From: Macrotrachela quadricornifera | Lineage: Eukaryota > Rotifera > Eurotatoria > Philodinida > Philodinidae | Assembly: GCA_022393335.1 (NCBI GenBank) | Contig: JAJEKB010019009.1 | Coordinates: 1-64,000, forward strand | Direction of reading: 5' to 3' | DNA: 64,000 nucleotides | Shown here: positions 23,790 through 37,400 of the stretch, in pieces | Numbering within the stretch: position 1 is the stretch's first letter | Layout: the number at the start of each line of letters is the position of its first letter | The notes under the pieces: model-generated | The model's input: only the letters and a program-made list of their open reading frames with translations | Told to the model about the DNA's origin: nothing | The model's database searches: none | Program-made: the position numbers and the translations under genes

Positions 23790-26419
23790 CATTAGAAATA
23801 TGCTTTTCAAATTTAAATAATAGAAAACTATTCAACATAGACTATTACAATCGATCAAATCATGTAAAAGAAAAAATATTTAGGTTAAAGAATCTTATTT
23901 CCGTTGAAACAATTTTCAAAATCATCTGAAATACAGATCGTGTGTTGAGAAAACATTATTCCCAAGCGTAGGAGTGCAATTGCACGACCTTTCTAATTAA
24001 AGGAAATAATAAATTTGATATCAAACAAAATCTTCTTGAAAACGTAGCTTGTTGGTTTTAAATAGTAGGAGATGAAAATCTCGTTCGCTAAACTGTAAAC
24101 TTCTAATATTCTACCAATCCTGAGTATCAGAAATATTAATCAGAAGATAAAGTTGGGACAAAATTTTATAAGAAAATTATTTACTTTTTTCCCATTTAAT
24201 GAATAACATCAATAATCAATATGATGACCGCTAGCATTCTTTATTACACGAATCTGAGAGGAAGGCACATAGAAGAAAGCTTCAAATAATTTAATATCAA
24301 TTTCTATGTTTGTGAAAATACCTAAAATGTACATTTTAACTTTGTCTTAAAGATAATGATTAAGTGGGGTCTCTGATAATATTTTGTTAAGTTCATGTTT
24401 GTTGATTGTTTCAATACGTTTTGCTACCTTTGCATTTGAAGAATTTCTAGACCAGATATTATTCTCCCCTGAACGTAACATCATTATCTTGAGTCAAATG
24501 TTGAATTTTGTTTGCTCGCATATATACGATGCTTTATCATGAACAAATATAACTTCCTTGGAATCAACAATATTTTTTCATTTTTTATGAATGAAAATAG
24601 GTTTTGAATCAAAATAATATTGAAAAAAGAAATGAGTAGTCCAAAGCTCATTTTTATTTTTATCACCCAGAGTAACCTGTTGGTAGTCAACATAATAGAA
24701 ATTCCAATACATAGTTGATGTTTAATCATTTCATAGTATCTTTCAACTTTTTGAAGAAGTTCGATGCTTTTTGGCTAAACTCAATTATTCTAATAATTTG
24801 GTTTGCCAATACTCCGGACATGAGACACATCAAATGATGTGCGATGGAAAATATCCTCGCCATTCTAATATTATAACTAATCGCACATCCATAATCAATT
24901 CGATACATGACCCTTTGGCTTGAACGATTTTAGGATCATAGGGACCATTTTAATCCTTCTCTATATACGATAATTATTGTTTATTCTTGGAAATACATAT
25001 TTATTTTTTGTTCTTCTGCAGTTTCCTTCTCATACAACAGAATAATTTTTCTTAGTCGACTACTTCTTTTAAGAATAATGTCTTGACTAAGTTGTGATAA
25101 TTTAAGTTTAGCATGAACATTTAAATAATCAGCAACGCATTGATCACATAACTTTTCCTACCATCGTGTAATACATTGTGTGGTACGGTGATTTTTTTTT
25201 TCGCAGTCCATTGCCTTTTTTTTAATAAATGATGGAGCGACGTTATGAAAACCGATGGTTCCTACCAATAATTCTCTATTATTCAGTATTACAAGCAACA
25301 GCTATTTCAAAGGGATTGAGTCTAATTGGTTTATGAAAAGTATGAATTCTTTTTTTTTATCAAATACATTGAGCAGAAAATAATCTTATATATCATTCGA
25401 CAAACTGCTTAAACTTTTCTCTAATAACCTTCGAACACAAGAAAAATAAAATCTTTTTAATTTATTCCTACCAAGAGGAATAAACAATAGAACAACAAAA
25501 GACAAATGTATCTTTTGAATCAGGATTATGTGTTTGATCGCTAGAACAATGCTCCTTTCAAATTTTCTAAAGAAAATGTCCTGTTTTTGTTTGTTTTATA
25601 ATTCATTGAAAGTATATTATTACAATTCTATTCCACAAAAATTCTACAAATCAATAGATCTCTATTCCTTTTTGGCAGAATCACTGCACTTCTCGATAAG
25701 CATATTAAATTCCTCTAGTATCTTTACAATTACAAAAGAGATAATAGAACTAAAATACAAAATCAAAATAGTAGCGCATCTAGCCAAAAGTAGCTGCACT
25801 TACGCTTGGCATCTCAGTTCTTTCTCCTTTGGTGTTATTGCTATTCGATTTCCTTTTATTGTTTCTGTTATCTGGCTTACATACACCATCAGTATATGCA
25901 TATCTCGATTGTCTTTTTGCACCATTTTATATATTTATTCTTATATTTTTCTTTCTTCTTCCCTCTTCTACTTATAGTCTTATGAAGTAACGGCTTGCCT
26001 GACATTTTCGCAATTCTAGCACTCTTTCCACCTCTTAACGCTGCATCTGCTAAGCATTGCTATATTATTTATTGTAAACGCTTATGAATGGAACAGTTTG
26101 AAACATAATTAAAAAAACTTAAGGCAAGACTATTTTTTGAAGCCATCAGCTGAACGTGATAAACTACCCTTGCTCTCATCGTCAACATTACAATTGGGTG
26201 AAAGCATAGAACCAACATTGGCTTGATTGTTTTGTATGAGAATTCAAATAGAGATCATATGACTCATGATGATCTGCTTTGGGCATTAGTCAAATGTTTT
26301 AGTAGCTCATACTGACACTCTTGTTGACTGTTTTGTTCTTTTTTCTTTCTGAAACACGCTTTCAAATATAAAAGTTTACGTTTAAAACTGTCCACGATAA
26401 ATCTTCCATTATAAACATA
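23790..26419. other. Non-coding remainder of duplication unit 2
   Basis: AT-rich DNA homologous to unit 1 with no convincing gene. The longest open frame (25528-25977, plus, 149 aa) begins in sequence shared with unit 1 but is not conserved there and has no recognisable motif. Confidence 0.5.
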
Positions 26420-26605
26420 CAACACAGTTTTAGTTCATTCACATATATAGATATTTATTTATTTATTTATATCATCACTTATAGTATAATATGATGGACA
26501 CAAAAGATAGATGATGGTATTGGAATGAACAAGATATCACATCCAGCAAAGAGAAAAAGAAAAAACAATTTGGAAGAGGTAATTTGTAACAGATTTCATC
26601 AACCT

Positions 26606-28869
26606 TTATCCAATAGCTGTATTTGTTTGCCATACTGTTGTGTTGGTAGCATCTACCCAAACCAGATTCCTATCATCTTGCATTCTTAGACAAAATACTG
26701 CATTCAATCCACTAATAAATATATTCGCTGCCCAAAGGACTCCTCCACCACTTGCATAAACAACTAGATTTCTATCAGATTGTCCGGCAAAGTAAGCACC
26801 TGATGGAGTTGATGATTGAGAAGCAGTCCAAATTGCTGTGGATGTAACATTACCATAGCCATATGCATTATAGACACCAAATTGATTGTTACGCATCCCA
26901 ACTGCATAGATTTGGTTCGTAGGAGAGTATAAGAATTGATTATTGGACAGGATAACACCACTACTAGTGGTTGTGCAGCTACTTGATGGAGGAACTAGAA
27001 TAAGAAAATAAGAAACAAATGCTGAAGATTATTTGTTGTAACAACAAAAGAAGAGAAAGAAAATATGCTGATTAATTTTCAAAGTATAGAAGTAATCGGT
27101 TAACCACTAATTTTAACGTTCTAATATGCATCTAAATGATTCGGTACCCTACCTGTAGTTGTTGTAGTTGAGGTTGTTGTTGTCGTTGTAGTAGCAGTAG
27201 TGGTAGTTGATGTAGTTGAGGTTGTGGTTGTGGTTGTAGTAGAAGTAGTCGTAGTTGTTGTACTTGTAGTGGAAGTAGTCGTAGTTGTTGTAGTTGAGGT
27301 CGTTGTTGTCGTTGTAACAGAAGTAGTCGTAGTTGTTGTCGCGGTGGTAGTCGTGACTGTTGTTAATGTTGTCGCTTTAAAAAAAACATTGAAAAGGTGT
27401 TATAATATAGGATTTTTTATAATGTATTTTGGTTATTCACTGCTGTGTTGAACAATGATTCGTATACATACAACGATAATGATACATTGTTCATCGATTC
27501 AATGTATTATTGATGGCACTGGTCTAGTAACAGTACTATCTATCAACACATTCTAAGTACTTCTATAGGAATATATCCTCAGTCATTATCAGTAAGACGA
27601 ATCATGTCAATAAATCCCTCAGAAACGTACATCAAACGTAGACGATGTCAATAAATATGTGAACCTTACTATTGTATCCTTGATCATGTAAAAAAGAATG
27701 TTCACTTTTCTTGCTTCTCATGAATAGAAGTGTTAAAGCTGATCTGTGTTGAATTGTCCACTTTACATTTTATTGTATTTGTTACTATAAAAAGTTAGAA
27801 ATACTACTTATAGATTCTATTCAATCGAGACATTGCATAAAATTCACATCATTTCTTCAATTTCATCACTTATTTTCTATCCCGAACACTGTATCTTAGA
27901 GACGTCTATCGTCATTGAAAATTTAGCGCCAGTCTGGTATCATAATAAAATGTAAGGAATAAAAGTGTGTATTCATTTTATTTTTCATGCAACGTTGCAA
28001 CTAAATATTGTAAACACATCAGAAAATGGATGAAAGCGAGTTTTACCACTCCATATTCGATCTGTTTCTGTCTTTGATAAATAAGTTTGGATTTCATTCA
28101 TCTTTAGCAACTCTACTTTAATCAAATCAGAAATAAACAATGAACAAAAGTTTGACTCTTGGACAATTAAGGGAGCCTCAAAAGAGTTATTCTAGGTGTA
28201 AAATATAGCAGGAAGTACCATGTAGAATGACTGCACCTTCTATTTCGATTTTTATTCATTCAATAGACTGTATTAAAAAGTAATTATGCCACAAGATATA
28301 GCTTGAAAAAATCGAGTACCCCCCACATAAATTGTGAAAAAATAAAAATTTTTCAACCAAACTCAGTTCTCCTTTTGACCGAGAGTTAGTAATTGAATTA
28401 AAGGCTTATTTCTTTGTTTACTTGTAATCTTCTCAATAACTTTTTGCATATACGACAAAGACACAGTACAATGCATCATTTCTATTGGGTACATATGTTT
28501 TATTAACACTACTTTTCTTACATCAACAAAGTAAAGTAACTCATCATGCTCTGACGAGTTTGTATTATACAGTGATTTTCTTACTTGTCATACCGATACT
28601 GTCACTATCTGCCTTTGCTGAAGCAGAAGCAAAAGGAATAGCAACAGCTGCAGCAATTCCACATATGAGAGCTACACAAGCTAATCCAATCAATACTTTT
28701 CCACCAACAGTTTCATGAAAAGGTAATCCAGCAGGGGATCGTCTACTTCAATGTTCAAAAAAATGATAAATATGACTCTTCTGAAATAAAATTCTCTATT
28801 CACTTACCGTGTTGATCGAACTTCTCTAAGTAAATTCAAATCAGATCTAGTTTCTTGCGGTGAACTCAT
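26606..28869 (-). CDS. Stalked type II membrane lectin, copy C (276 aa)
   Basis: Exons 28869-28808, 28742-28585, 27374-27153 and 26994-26606 join in frame. The tail and helix are nearly those of copy A. After the splice the tail reads RSPAGLPFHET where copy A has RAAGGLPFHET. The stalk has 74 codons. The lectin domain is closest to copy A and has QSDRNLVVY, plus QDDRNLVWV as in copy B. The exon 2 donor is the ancestral-type GTAAGA; the exon 3 donor is GTAGGG. Intron 2 is about 1.2 kb, as in copy A. No break is visible. The function is inferred as for copy A: a surface lectin held away from the membrane by a probably O-glycosylated stalk. Confidence 0.87.
27153..27374 (-). repeat. Thr/Ser stalk exon, lectin copy C
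   Basis: Stalk exon of 74 codons, intermediate between copies A and B, with the same Ser spacing as copy A. The opposite frame reads poly-Val and is an artefact. Confidence 0.88.
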
Positions 28870-29344
28870 TGGAATAAATGATTATCTTTTATCTAAACTT
28901 CAAAATTTATTTTAGCAGAACACGTATTAAATACATACTGTACAGCAAAATAAGAATGAAAATAAATCTTGCTGTTCTCTATCGCTCACTATAGAATATT
29001 AAGAGAAGCAAAAAAAAATTGTATGTTTGTTCGATATTTTGCTGATAGTATCAATTATGATTCCATTCGATTATTGTTTCATAAGTACAATACAGTTGAA
29101 CATGTTTTTAAGTGATTTAAAAAATACATCGTTTGTTCTTTTCTTTCGTATGAAAAGAGTAATGGTAACAAGAGAAACAATAATATTGCGAAGAAAATGA
29201 AAAGCTGCCATTTCTTAAATGTACAATAAATATAGAATACGAAAAGAAAACAAATGAATAATGTGCATTAGAAATATGCTTTTCAAAAGGAATATTTAAA
29301 AATGATGAAATTTCTTTTCGTGAGTCTACCCATGTAATTTTTTT

Positions 29345-31170
29345 TGTGTTGAAACGCGTCGGAATCGCGTTTCATTGCATATAAATCGCAACATCGAAAC
29401 GCAATAAATGCGTCCCCAGTCGAACACTTTTTGCGTTTATATAGAATTCAAAATTAAATTGCGTTCAGATGTGATCCAAAATAAGAACACGTCTAGATGC
29501 AAGAAATTTTTCACTGTAGATGCGGTTGGAAATGGAATCGTGTCTAGCTGCATTTCAATCGATATCCTTTAGCGATAGTCTTTACCTCGTTATAGCCCAA
29601 CGAAGTAAGAAAATGTCGATATATCTGAGATGACAAAAATGGGATTAGAGCAAGCGAAGTAGTGTTCAAGAAGCAAATATATGTACCATACAAGTCACAC
29701 GTGACCACAATCGTTGTCTGATGGAACAGGAAGCATATATGGATCATGAATTTTATATATTATTTACAGATACATGTATCAATATAATGGGTTCTGTATA
29801 AATGATATTCTTATTATTAACATACATACATATATGCGTACATGAAACAAATTCCATTAAATAACCCGCATATATATATTAATTTTTTTTTCTTAAATTT
29901 CTGCAAACTTTTCGTTTTGAAAAAAGTATTCCACCTAATTTTTTCTATAAAATTTATTATTTACTTATTTATTATATTTTATTAAATAAGATGTATTTAT
30001 TTTATCTTTGTTTTTCCTTACGTAATAAAACTATTAAAAAAGAGTTTCAATTATAATTTTCACAAATCAAGATAAACAAATTCCTTAAGAGATTTCAAGA
30101 ATCTTCAACAAAATTTGCTTTGATTAGAGAAAAAAAATCACGGTTGAATTGAATGAAAACTGATCAAACAGTGAATTATTTTTATTAATAGATTGATACC
30201 TTCATCGATGTAATCATTTTTTTCTACACCATACAGTCCAAATATAGTAAGCGTACAAAAGATACAATCATTTTTATAGTGCGTTAATTAATATGATGAA
30301 CAAAAAATTTGTAAAAATAGTCGAACACATAATATTTTTAAAAAGATTTCAATTATATAGGTAACATCGACAAAAAATAATTTTATGTATATAAAACTCA
30401 TGTCTGTTTATTTTGTTGTTGGTTTAGAATATAAATGAATGTACTATGCAGGTTTGTGTAATGCGATAATTTCTCTTTTTGTTAATTGAACTTTATTATG
30501 TCAAATGACTCAGATGATTATATACTGAATGAAATCATCAAAAAATGAGGTTTAGAAAAGTTTTTGTATATCTGTAATTTATATGGAAACTTTAAATGTC
30601 ATCGTCGATTATACTAGTTAAGAATCATATGTTTTTCTCTTAGTCAGTCATTGACAATAAGATGGTGTAGTCTCGTTCGTATATCCAAAATACAAACTGC
30701 TAGAGATGGTTGAACTTGATATTTTATGTCTAGTACAAACAAATAGACAATCTTCAGAATTTTCAATACGTAATTTGCTGTCCTCATACATATCCAGGAC
30801 ATCTTCGGTACATGTCTTTATAACTGTTTGTAGAAGGTTGTATACCTCCAAAATTTATGAATTTATTAACGCTATTGAATATAAAGCTATGTTTAGGCGC
30901 AGTGCCTATTGGTTTTTAAGCGAGTCCAGATGCAAAAAATGGTTCACTGAAGACGTGACACTTAACCGAACTGTGTTTAGATGTGATTCAAAGTATCTTG
31001 TGATAGCTTCCAGATGCGTTTTATCTGCAATCACATTCAAATGCGGTTTCATTGACCATCGCGTCCAAATGCTCCTAAAAACTTTCTTTAACCACATCTG
31101 CACGTGGTTACAATAAAATCGTGTCTAAACGTAGTAAAAACCGATTTCAGTTGTGTTGAAACGCGTATAC
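29345..31170. mobile_element. Candidate mobile element with ATGCG-rich ends
   Basis: Both margins carry GTGTTGAAACGCG in the same orientation (near 29345 and 31155), next to clusters of related words such as AGATGCG, AAATGCGG and AGATGTGATTC. On the left, GAAACGCG and CGCGTTTC form a small hairpin. The layout resembles subterminal repeats of a DNA element that joins the truncated edge of lectin unit 3. The frames at 30706-31116 (plus) and 30648-30851 (minus) have no recognisable domain, and the first runs through the repeats. Confidence 0.4.
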
Positions 31171-31405
31171 TCTGCGTTTGATGTTTACATCAGTAATGAA
31201 ACCGGAATTTGGAGCTAGATAGACCTCAGCTCCTCAAGAATTTTCGATCTGCCTCAGTTGTATGAAATTTATTCATCAATACAGTAGATGTCAAAAGTAT
31301 TTCCCATGTTTTATTGAATCACATCTTAAAAGTTTAAAACATTAGTTTAATTCCATTATATGTCTGTGTAGTAGAGGTGAAGTACTATATATAGACACCT
31401 GTTTA

Positions 31406-31918
31406 GTATGAAAAACGTTTAAAGAGAAAATGCAATAAAAGAAATCAAACTTCAGTGCTTAGAAAAGAATGACTTAAAAATTGGCAAAATTAGATTATTG
31501 TTGTAGGATATATTCATGAGAATCACACACAAAAAACGAAAGATGTTCAGACAACTTTTCATTCTAACAGACTTTGTAAAGATTTTTTTACTGATCATTT
31601 TGGTATAAAAACATTTAGAGATTTTTTGATAAATGACGATGTTATAGTCAAAATATTAAACACTCTAAAATGCTGACAGCATAGTTTGATTTGTGAATAT
31701 CTCTGCACAGAGAAAGGATAATTTCTTGGTTTCATTTTCAAAAGATGCACTGTCGAAAATTCTATACAAGCTGTAAAAATTGTATAAACAAAATGCTTAT
31801 TACGAAATACAACAGTCTGCCAACGTTTCTATTATCATTTGACGACTTTTCATGTCATTTTTCTAAGCATTGAAGTTTGATTTCTTCTATTGCATTTTCT
31901 ATTTAAAATTTTTTCATA
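31406..31918. mobile_element. MITE inside the left arm of the foldback element
   Basis: It interrupts the left arm between CTGTTTA and AACACATTC, which are continuous in the right arm. The inverted ends of about 65 bp begin GTATGAAAAACGTTT and end with the complement of TATGAAAAAATTTT. TTA flanks both sides, which fits the 3-bp duplication of PIF/Harbinger-type elements, though it could be a TA duplication. It is non-coding. Confidence 0.8.
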
Positions 31919-32087
31919 TTAACACATTCATCACGATGGGTCCACCGGTGGACCCCACTTTGCATTTCATATTCTAATCTCGAAACACGTTTAATAAGAA
32001 ACGGCATAAACCATAAGACGCAGCGTGAAAAGCTCTACAATCCTCATAGTAAAGCTTATTTTAATTGTGCACAAACTAGAGATGCAC

Positions 32088-32222
32088 CAGTACAGTCGGA
32101 CTGGGTCCCAGTCGGACTGGTACCCAGTCGGACTGGGTACCCAGTCCGACTGGGTACCCAGTCATGACTGGTACCCAGTCCGACTGGTACCCAGTCACGA
32201 CTGGCACCCAGTCATGACTGGG
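32088..32222. repeat. Palindromic subterminal array, left hAT end
   Basis: About eight copies of CCAGTCGGACTGG, CCAGTCCGACTGG or CCAGTCATGACTGG are joined by GTACC or GGTAC. Each copy is a full or near palindrome. Position and repetition suggest binding sites for the transposase, as is known for subterminal repeats of other hAT elements. Confidence 0.85.
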
Positions 32223-32239
32223 TGTTAAATCATTTGAAG

Positions 32240-32395
32240 GGTATCTTTCGGTGCTAAAGTACTATATTATGGGCCTACCTTTAGGTCCTCAAGTCCTCAG
32301 TTCCTATATTGTAGGTACAGTCAGGTCCTCAAGTCCTCAATTCCTATATTGTAGGTACACTCAGGTCCTCAAGTCGCATATTAGGATGACACCTC
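32240..32395. repeat. 33-40 bp tandem array, left hAT arm
   Basis: Four diverged units share AGGTCCTCAAGTCCT and CTATATTGTAGGTAC. They correspond to the longer inverted array in the right arm. Confidence 0.75.
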
Positions 32396-32409
32396 TAGAC
32401 TCTTATCTC

Positions 32410-32905
32410 CTATTGTATACCAGTATCGATGTAACAATACCAATATCAATCAACAGCAATCGGCTTTAGTATTAGCTGGCATCGGTATTGGTGTAGAGGC
32501 CAATGGTCTCTCATGTTAAACATCAACATTTTGAAAGAATGGCAACTGATTCGAATTCGTTGACTCGAAAACTTTCGATCAAACTCTATAAAAAATCGTT
32601 ATTTAGTTAAAATAAAGTATTTTCTCATGAAAGAATCAAGAATTTATGATTAATTTGTCAGAGTTTTCTAATTTTATTTCTGTCCGTAGAAAAAGGTTAT
32701 TTTTGGAAAATTACGATTTTTTTCAAAGTTTAATCGAAGACTGAGGGTGCAGGATTTCGAAGTTGTTGTCGATTTTTCAAAGTATTGATATTTGACGTGA
32801 GAGAGCAACAGCTCCCTACACCAATGTCGGTACCAGGCATATTAGTACCAAGTGCTATTAGTTGTTATTGTTTTTGTTACATCCATAGGTCTATCCAATA
32901 GGACT
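32410..32905. mobile_element. Foldback insertion inside the hAT left arm
   Basis: Left words GATGTAACAATACC and GGTATTGGTGTAG have inverted partners near 32880 and 32818 (complements of GATGTAACAAAAAC and CGACATTGGTGTAG). The arms are about 150 bp and moderately diverged. There is no coding sequence. It is placed just inside the subterminal arrays and away from the transposase exons. Confidence 0.65.
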
Positions 32906-34494
32906 TGAGGATCTAAGGGTACCTTCATAACATATAGAGATACGCCAGTTTCAATTATCTGTATTGATATAAATTGGAAGATTGCATAAGTACATACATA
33001 CTAATGAACAATGATATTAAAGGTAACTTATACTCTTTTACTCTTTTTTCCTCTTATACAATAGTAAGCACCCTATTTATTATCAATTGAAACTGTTATG
33101 AATCTATTGAACATATAAGCTGTAAAAATGATTTGGTTTATATCTCTTGTCTTTTGGCGATAATCCTATATTCTGAAGATTAAATTAAAAGTTATTATAA
33201 ATCTAAATCTAATATCAATAAAAACATATCCCATGATTCAATGAGCAAGTACTTTTATGCCTTAACTCAGGTGAACGCTTTGCTACGAACCATCACCATA
33301 ACTCTGCTTAATAGTTGATTTTCTAAAATTTGTACAAATTTGAAAAATAAGATATACATCTGGAAAATAAAATTGTGATGACATTCAAAAGCGATGTCTT
33401 TTAGAAAGGAATTCGACACACTAAATAATAATTCAGAGTACAGAGATTCTATACAATTAGCTTCTATATTGAATATCAATGTATTATAAATATGTTATTT
33501 CCAAGAGACATATGACAAAAAAAAAATAAACAAAATGTTAATATAACACGCATAGATAATAAAAAAAAAAGTAAATTCTTTCAAAATATAAACATGGATT
33601 ATTCATAAGATGAAGGAAGAAAAATTTTGTTACTGTAAAATAACTTTTTTTTGACACTATGTTATCATAAATGACTATAATATATATAGGGAAACGAATA
33701 GAATTGATATTACATATACAGAGACAACAGAAGAAAATAAAACTAAAAAAGGAAGAAACAAAAAACGCATAAAATATTTTACAGCATTAATACCATGAAA
33801 AACATTGTAGTTGCATGTACATATACTATGTCGGTTTTATGAATCTATTCATCCAACTTGTCCTAAAATGACAAAAACAATAGTATATTTAGACATAGTT
33901 GCTACTTTTGTAATAGATTAGATATACAGAACTTTGATTAGTTTTTAACAATATGGTAATAATCAAAAATATAATCTCCTATTGTTATACAGTATTAGGA
34001 TTAAATACTTTGCTGTAAAATTGATGTAGGGAAGAATCTCATCAGAAACAACACTCCTTTAAAAACTAGAGGAATTTCTGTCAGATATATATAGAAGGAA
34101 AAGAATCACAAAAATTCAAGTAGATATATGAATAAACAATTTTTCCTGATATCATATAGTGACTTGAGATACTTTCACAAATTTATAGTTTTTGAAGTAA
34201 ATCAATGAGTTGAAAGAATTTCATAGCTTTTCTTGATTAGAATGATTTACTACTCGATTTCGACGTGCTTAAAGTATATCTTATTGCAGTCGCATGGCAA
34301 AGAATTGTTTATGCATATTCTTCCACTCAGCTGCTGTTAATAGGAAAAATTATGTCAGAGATATAGAGAAAAATTGATATATTTCCTCTTTTTACAACTT
34401 GGTGCACTTTCATACGTGATATATTAAGCATTCTAATTAGCTCTAAAGGATGTTCATACAAGGTAACACAAAGATGCAATCCCCAAAAGTTTGC
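32906..34494. other. Non-coding left interior of the hAT element
   Basis: AT-rich DNA downstream of the transposase stop codon. No gene, array or clear inverted repeat seen. Confidence 0.5.
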
Positions 34495-37400
34495 TTAAAT
34501 GCCAGTAAAATGAAAAGCAAAGTTAATCTATATTATTTCATCAAAAATATTTTTTTTCTTCACATTTAATAAATATTCTCATGAAAGAAACTTAATATGT
34601 TGATATACATACCTTTAAAAACATTGTTGCTTCAATATTTTTGATTGATAATCGTGATCTTTCTTTTCTGGTAACATAAGACGATATTGAGAAGGCTGCT
34701 TCAGCAGGAACACTTGTAGCTGGTGTAAAGACATATCTTTTTGCTAATGTAAAAAGATATGGTAATATAAGCTCTTGAGCTTTCCAGAATTGAATGCAAG
34801 ATAATGTGCTCGGTCTGTTTTTATTATTATATTGATTTACTGATGATCTGTAATTATAGAGCTCTTCCACTATTATTGCACGTGTATTTTCTTGTTCTTG
34901 TGTTGGAACATCATCTTCAATTAACTCCAAAAATGACTCCATAGCTGTCAGCTTCTTTTTTTTATTAATTTTTGATGATGAGATTGAATTTATAGAATTT
35001 GATGATGTTGATGTCTTAGAAAATGTACTAGATATTTTTGAATTGATTAATATTGATGATGATGATGATAATGATGATGAATTAGCACGATTTATTATAT
35101 CATTTTCATACATTTGTTTTATGTCATACTCAATTGATCTTTTATCAGTTTCAGATAAAGCTCGATAACCAGTTGGATCCAAATAGCTATGGAACTAAAA
35201 TGAGAGACAAATGAAAGACAACTAAAAGGCAATTCTGTTTTTCTGTGCTAAAGTCTGTTTAAGCAATGAAACTCTTTTACAATAAAGCACCATAGTTACC
35301 ATCGAAAAATCAAAAAAAATTCCATTACTTAAATATTTCTCTGATTATTTTTATTTATTTTATTAATTAACGTAAGCACTTGGTCAACTCTAATACAATC
35401 TATCGATAGATAATTTGATTACCAGTTACCAGCAGTAAAAATTTTATTTTAAGAAAAAAAGTTGAACAAGTCAGCAACGATATTATTCACTGTAAGAAGA
35501 AGAAAATTATTTATTTAAAACATAAGAATCAACTTTCCGATAAAAAAATTTAAGAGTATTTGTCAAAACTGATTGCTCGTTAATATTTACAGAACTGAGC
35601 AGGTTGAGGGTGTGTAATACCAACTGTTTACACCAGGATAAACTAATGTACAATCAGTGCATAAAGACATCTTACATCTATAACAACATCGAAACATCAA
35701 AAATGCTATCTTCCCATTTATTATCAAGTTTCATAGTAATAGAAAAATAACTTCTTGGATTATATCTTGTCTATAATAACAATAAGCATATTATTATTCG
35801 TCTTTACTCACTTTTAAAAGGTTTAATTGAGTACGATCTTCTTCAAAGTAATGAATCATTTTTCCAAATAATAATTTTTTCAAAGTTTTCACAGTAGAAT
35901 TATCTTCTTTATCCTTTAATAAAAATTTTTTCAATTTGGCTAATGTGAAATATGCTACACCCATGGATGGATAATGTTTACCACTAACTATTTTCGTGGC
36001 TTTGTGAAAAATTCGTAAAACATGATGTAATTGATTCAAATAATTCCAATCGGCGCTTGTTATTTCCAATTGATCTAATTTTTCAATTTGTTCATTAGTT
36101 ATATTTAAATTATGTTTATCATTAAATAAATGTTCAAGTACTTTACGACATTTTTTCAAAGAATCAATCATAAAAAAAGTTGAGTTCCAACGTATACAAA
36201 TATCACGAAGAACATTACGTTTTATTTTTAATAATTTACGTCGATGGTTGAAGTATAAAGTTAAAACAGAAGATTTGGAAATCATATTAATTAATCGACG
36301 ACATTTTATCATCAAAGCTAATGTTAATTGTTGTTCCTTTGTTAATGATGAATCATTTAAATCTACTTCAATACTTTCGCTCCAGCGATCCAATATGTTT
36401 TCTTCAATAAATTGTAAAACATTATCATTATCAGAATGATTGTTTGCAATGTTTTGATATCTATCATAATCAATGTCATCATCACTATCTTCATTATTGT
36501 CTCCAAAGTCATCATTATTTTTTTCAATATTTTCATTATTTTGATCAATTTGATTATTTTCATTATTTTCGTAATCATCATCGCTATCATGTTCACTATC
36601 ATGGTCTTCTTCATAATCTTCCACTTCATTACTACCATCCATCATCAGAGACTCATAATTAGCATTATCCATTGATAAAAGTTCTTCAACAATATAATCA
36701 TCTTCCTGATCATCATCTACAACAGTGAAAATAGTAATTAATTTCTTTTTTATCACCGAGTGATTATTATACTCACAATTATTATTTGATTGATTAAGTC
36801 GGTCAATTTCATTTATATTTGATTGTTTTGATGATAATTGATGATTACCACTCATGGCATTTTGACTGTTCAAATTATGATAAAATGATTGTATCTCTAA
36901 ATATCAAGGACACAGAGAGCTTTCTTTAGAAAGTTTTTTGATAATTATCAACAACTATTACTCTCTTTAACAATAGAATAATATTTTAAAAATTGCAGAC
37001 GTATAGCTTAGAAAATATAATGTTTAGGAGGAACCAAAGTAATAAAAACAGTTACTATATCTGTATTGAAACATAAATAGAAATAACAACTTCATAGAAA
37101 AGATGAAGATCGAATTTTCAAAAATTTCTAATATAAGCGAATCAACTAGTTTTCTGTTGTAAACCTACAGTTGTAACGTGAGACATTTCAAAGGAATTTT
37201 TTTAGATTTTTTTCTCAGATTTCAATAAAGCTTTTCCTCATAGACATGTAGTGCACTTTTGTGTGCAGATGTTGTTGAAGTCTTTTGTCTTGAACATATT
37301 GAACAAGATGTTTAATACTATAAGTTCTATTTCCAGTCACTCAGAGCTGAGCTGCTAGTGAATTTTCTCGCTCAATATCTATATATGCAGGAATAATATT

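Larger units (their letters stand above)
17981..26419. repeat. Lectin segmental duplication, unit 2
   Basis: The second tandem unit runs directly into unit 3 at the sequence AACACAGTTTTAG near 26420. It is longer than unit 1 because of a 2.7-kb insertion (19341-22004) and a smaller one (about 23563-23787). Confidence 0.85.
26420..29335. repeat. Lectin segmental duplication, unit 3 (truncated)
   Basis: The third unit contains the whole lectin gene but only about 460 bp upstream of it. Homology to unit 1 stops near 29335, where another repeat begins. Confidence 0.85.

Noticed and set aside
25528..25977. 149-aa plus-strand frame
   Set aside because: Not conserved in the homologous part of unit 1, no motif, hydrophobic composition typical of AT-rich chance frames.
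36363..36675. Met/Ile-rich and His/Tyr-rich frames on both strands
   Set aside because: Other-frame readings of the acidic low-complexity part of the hAT transposase.
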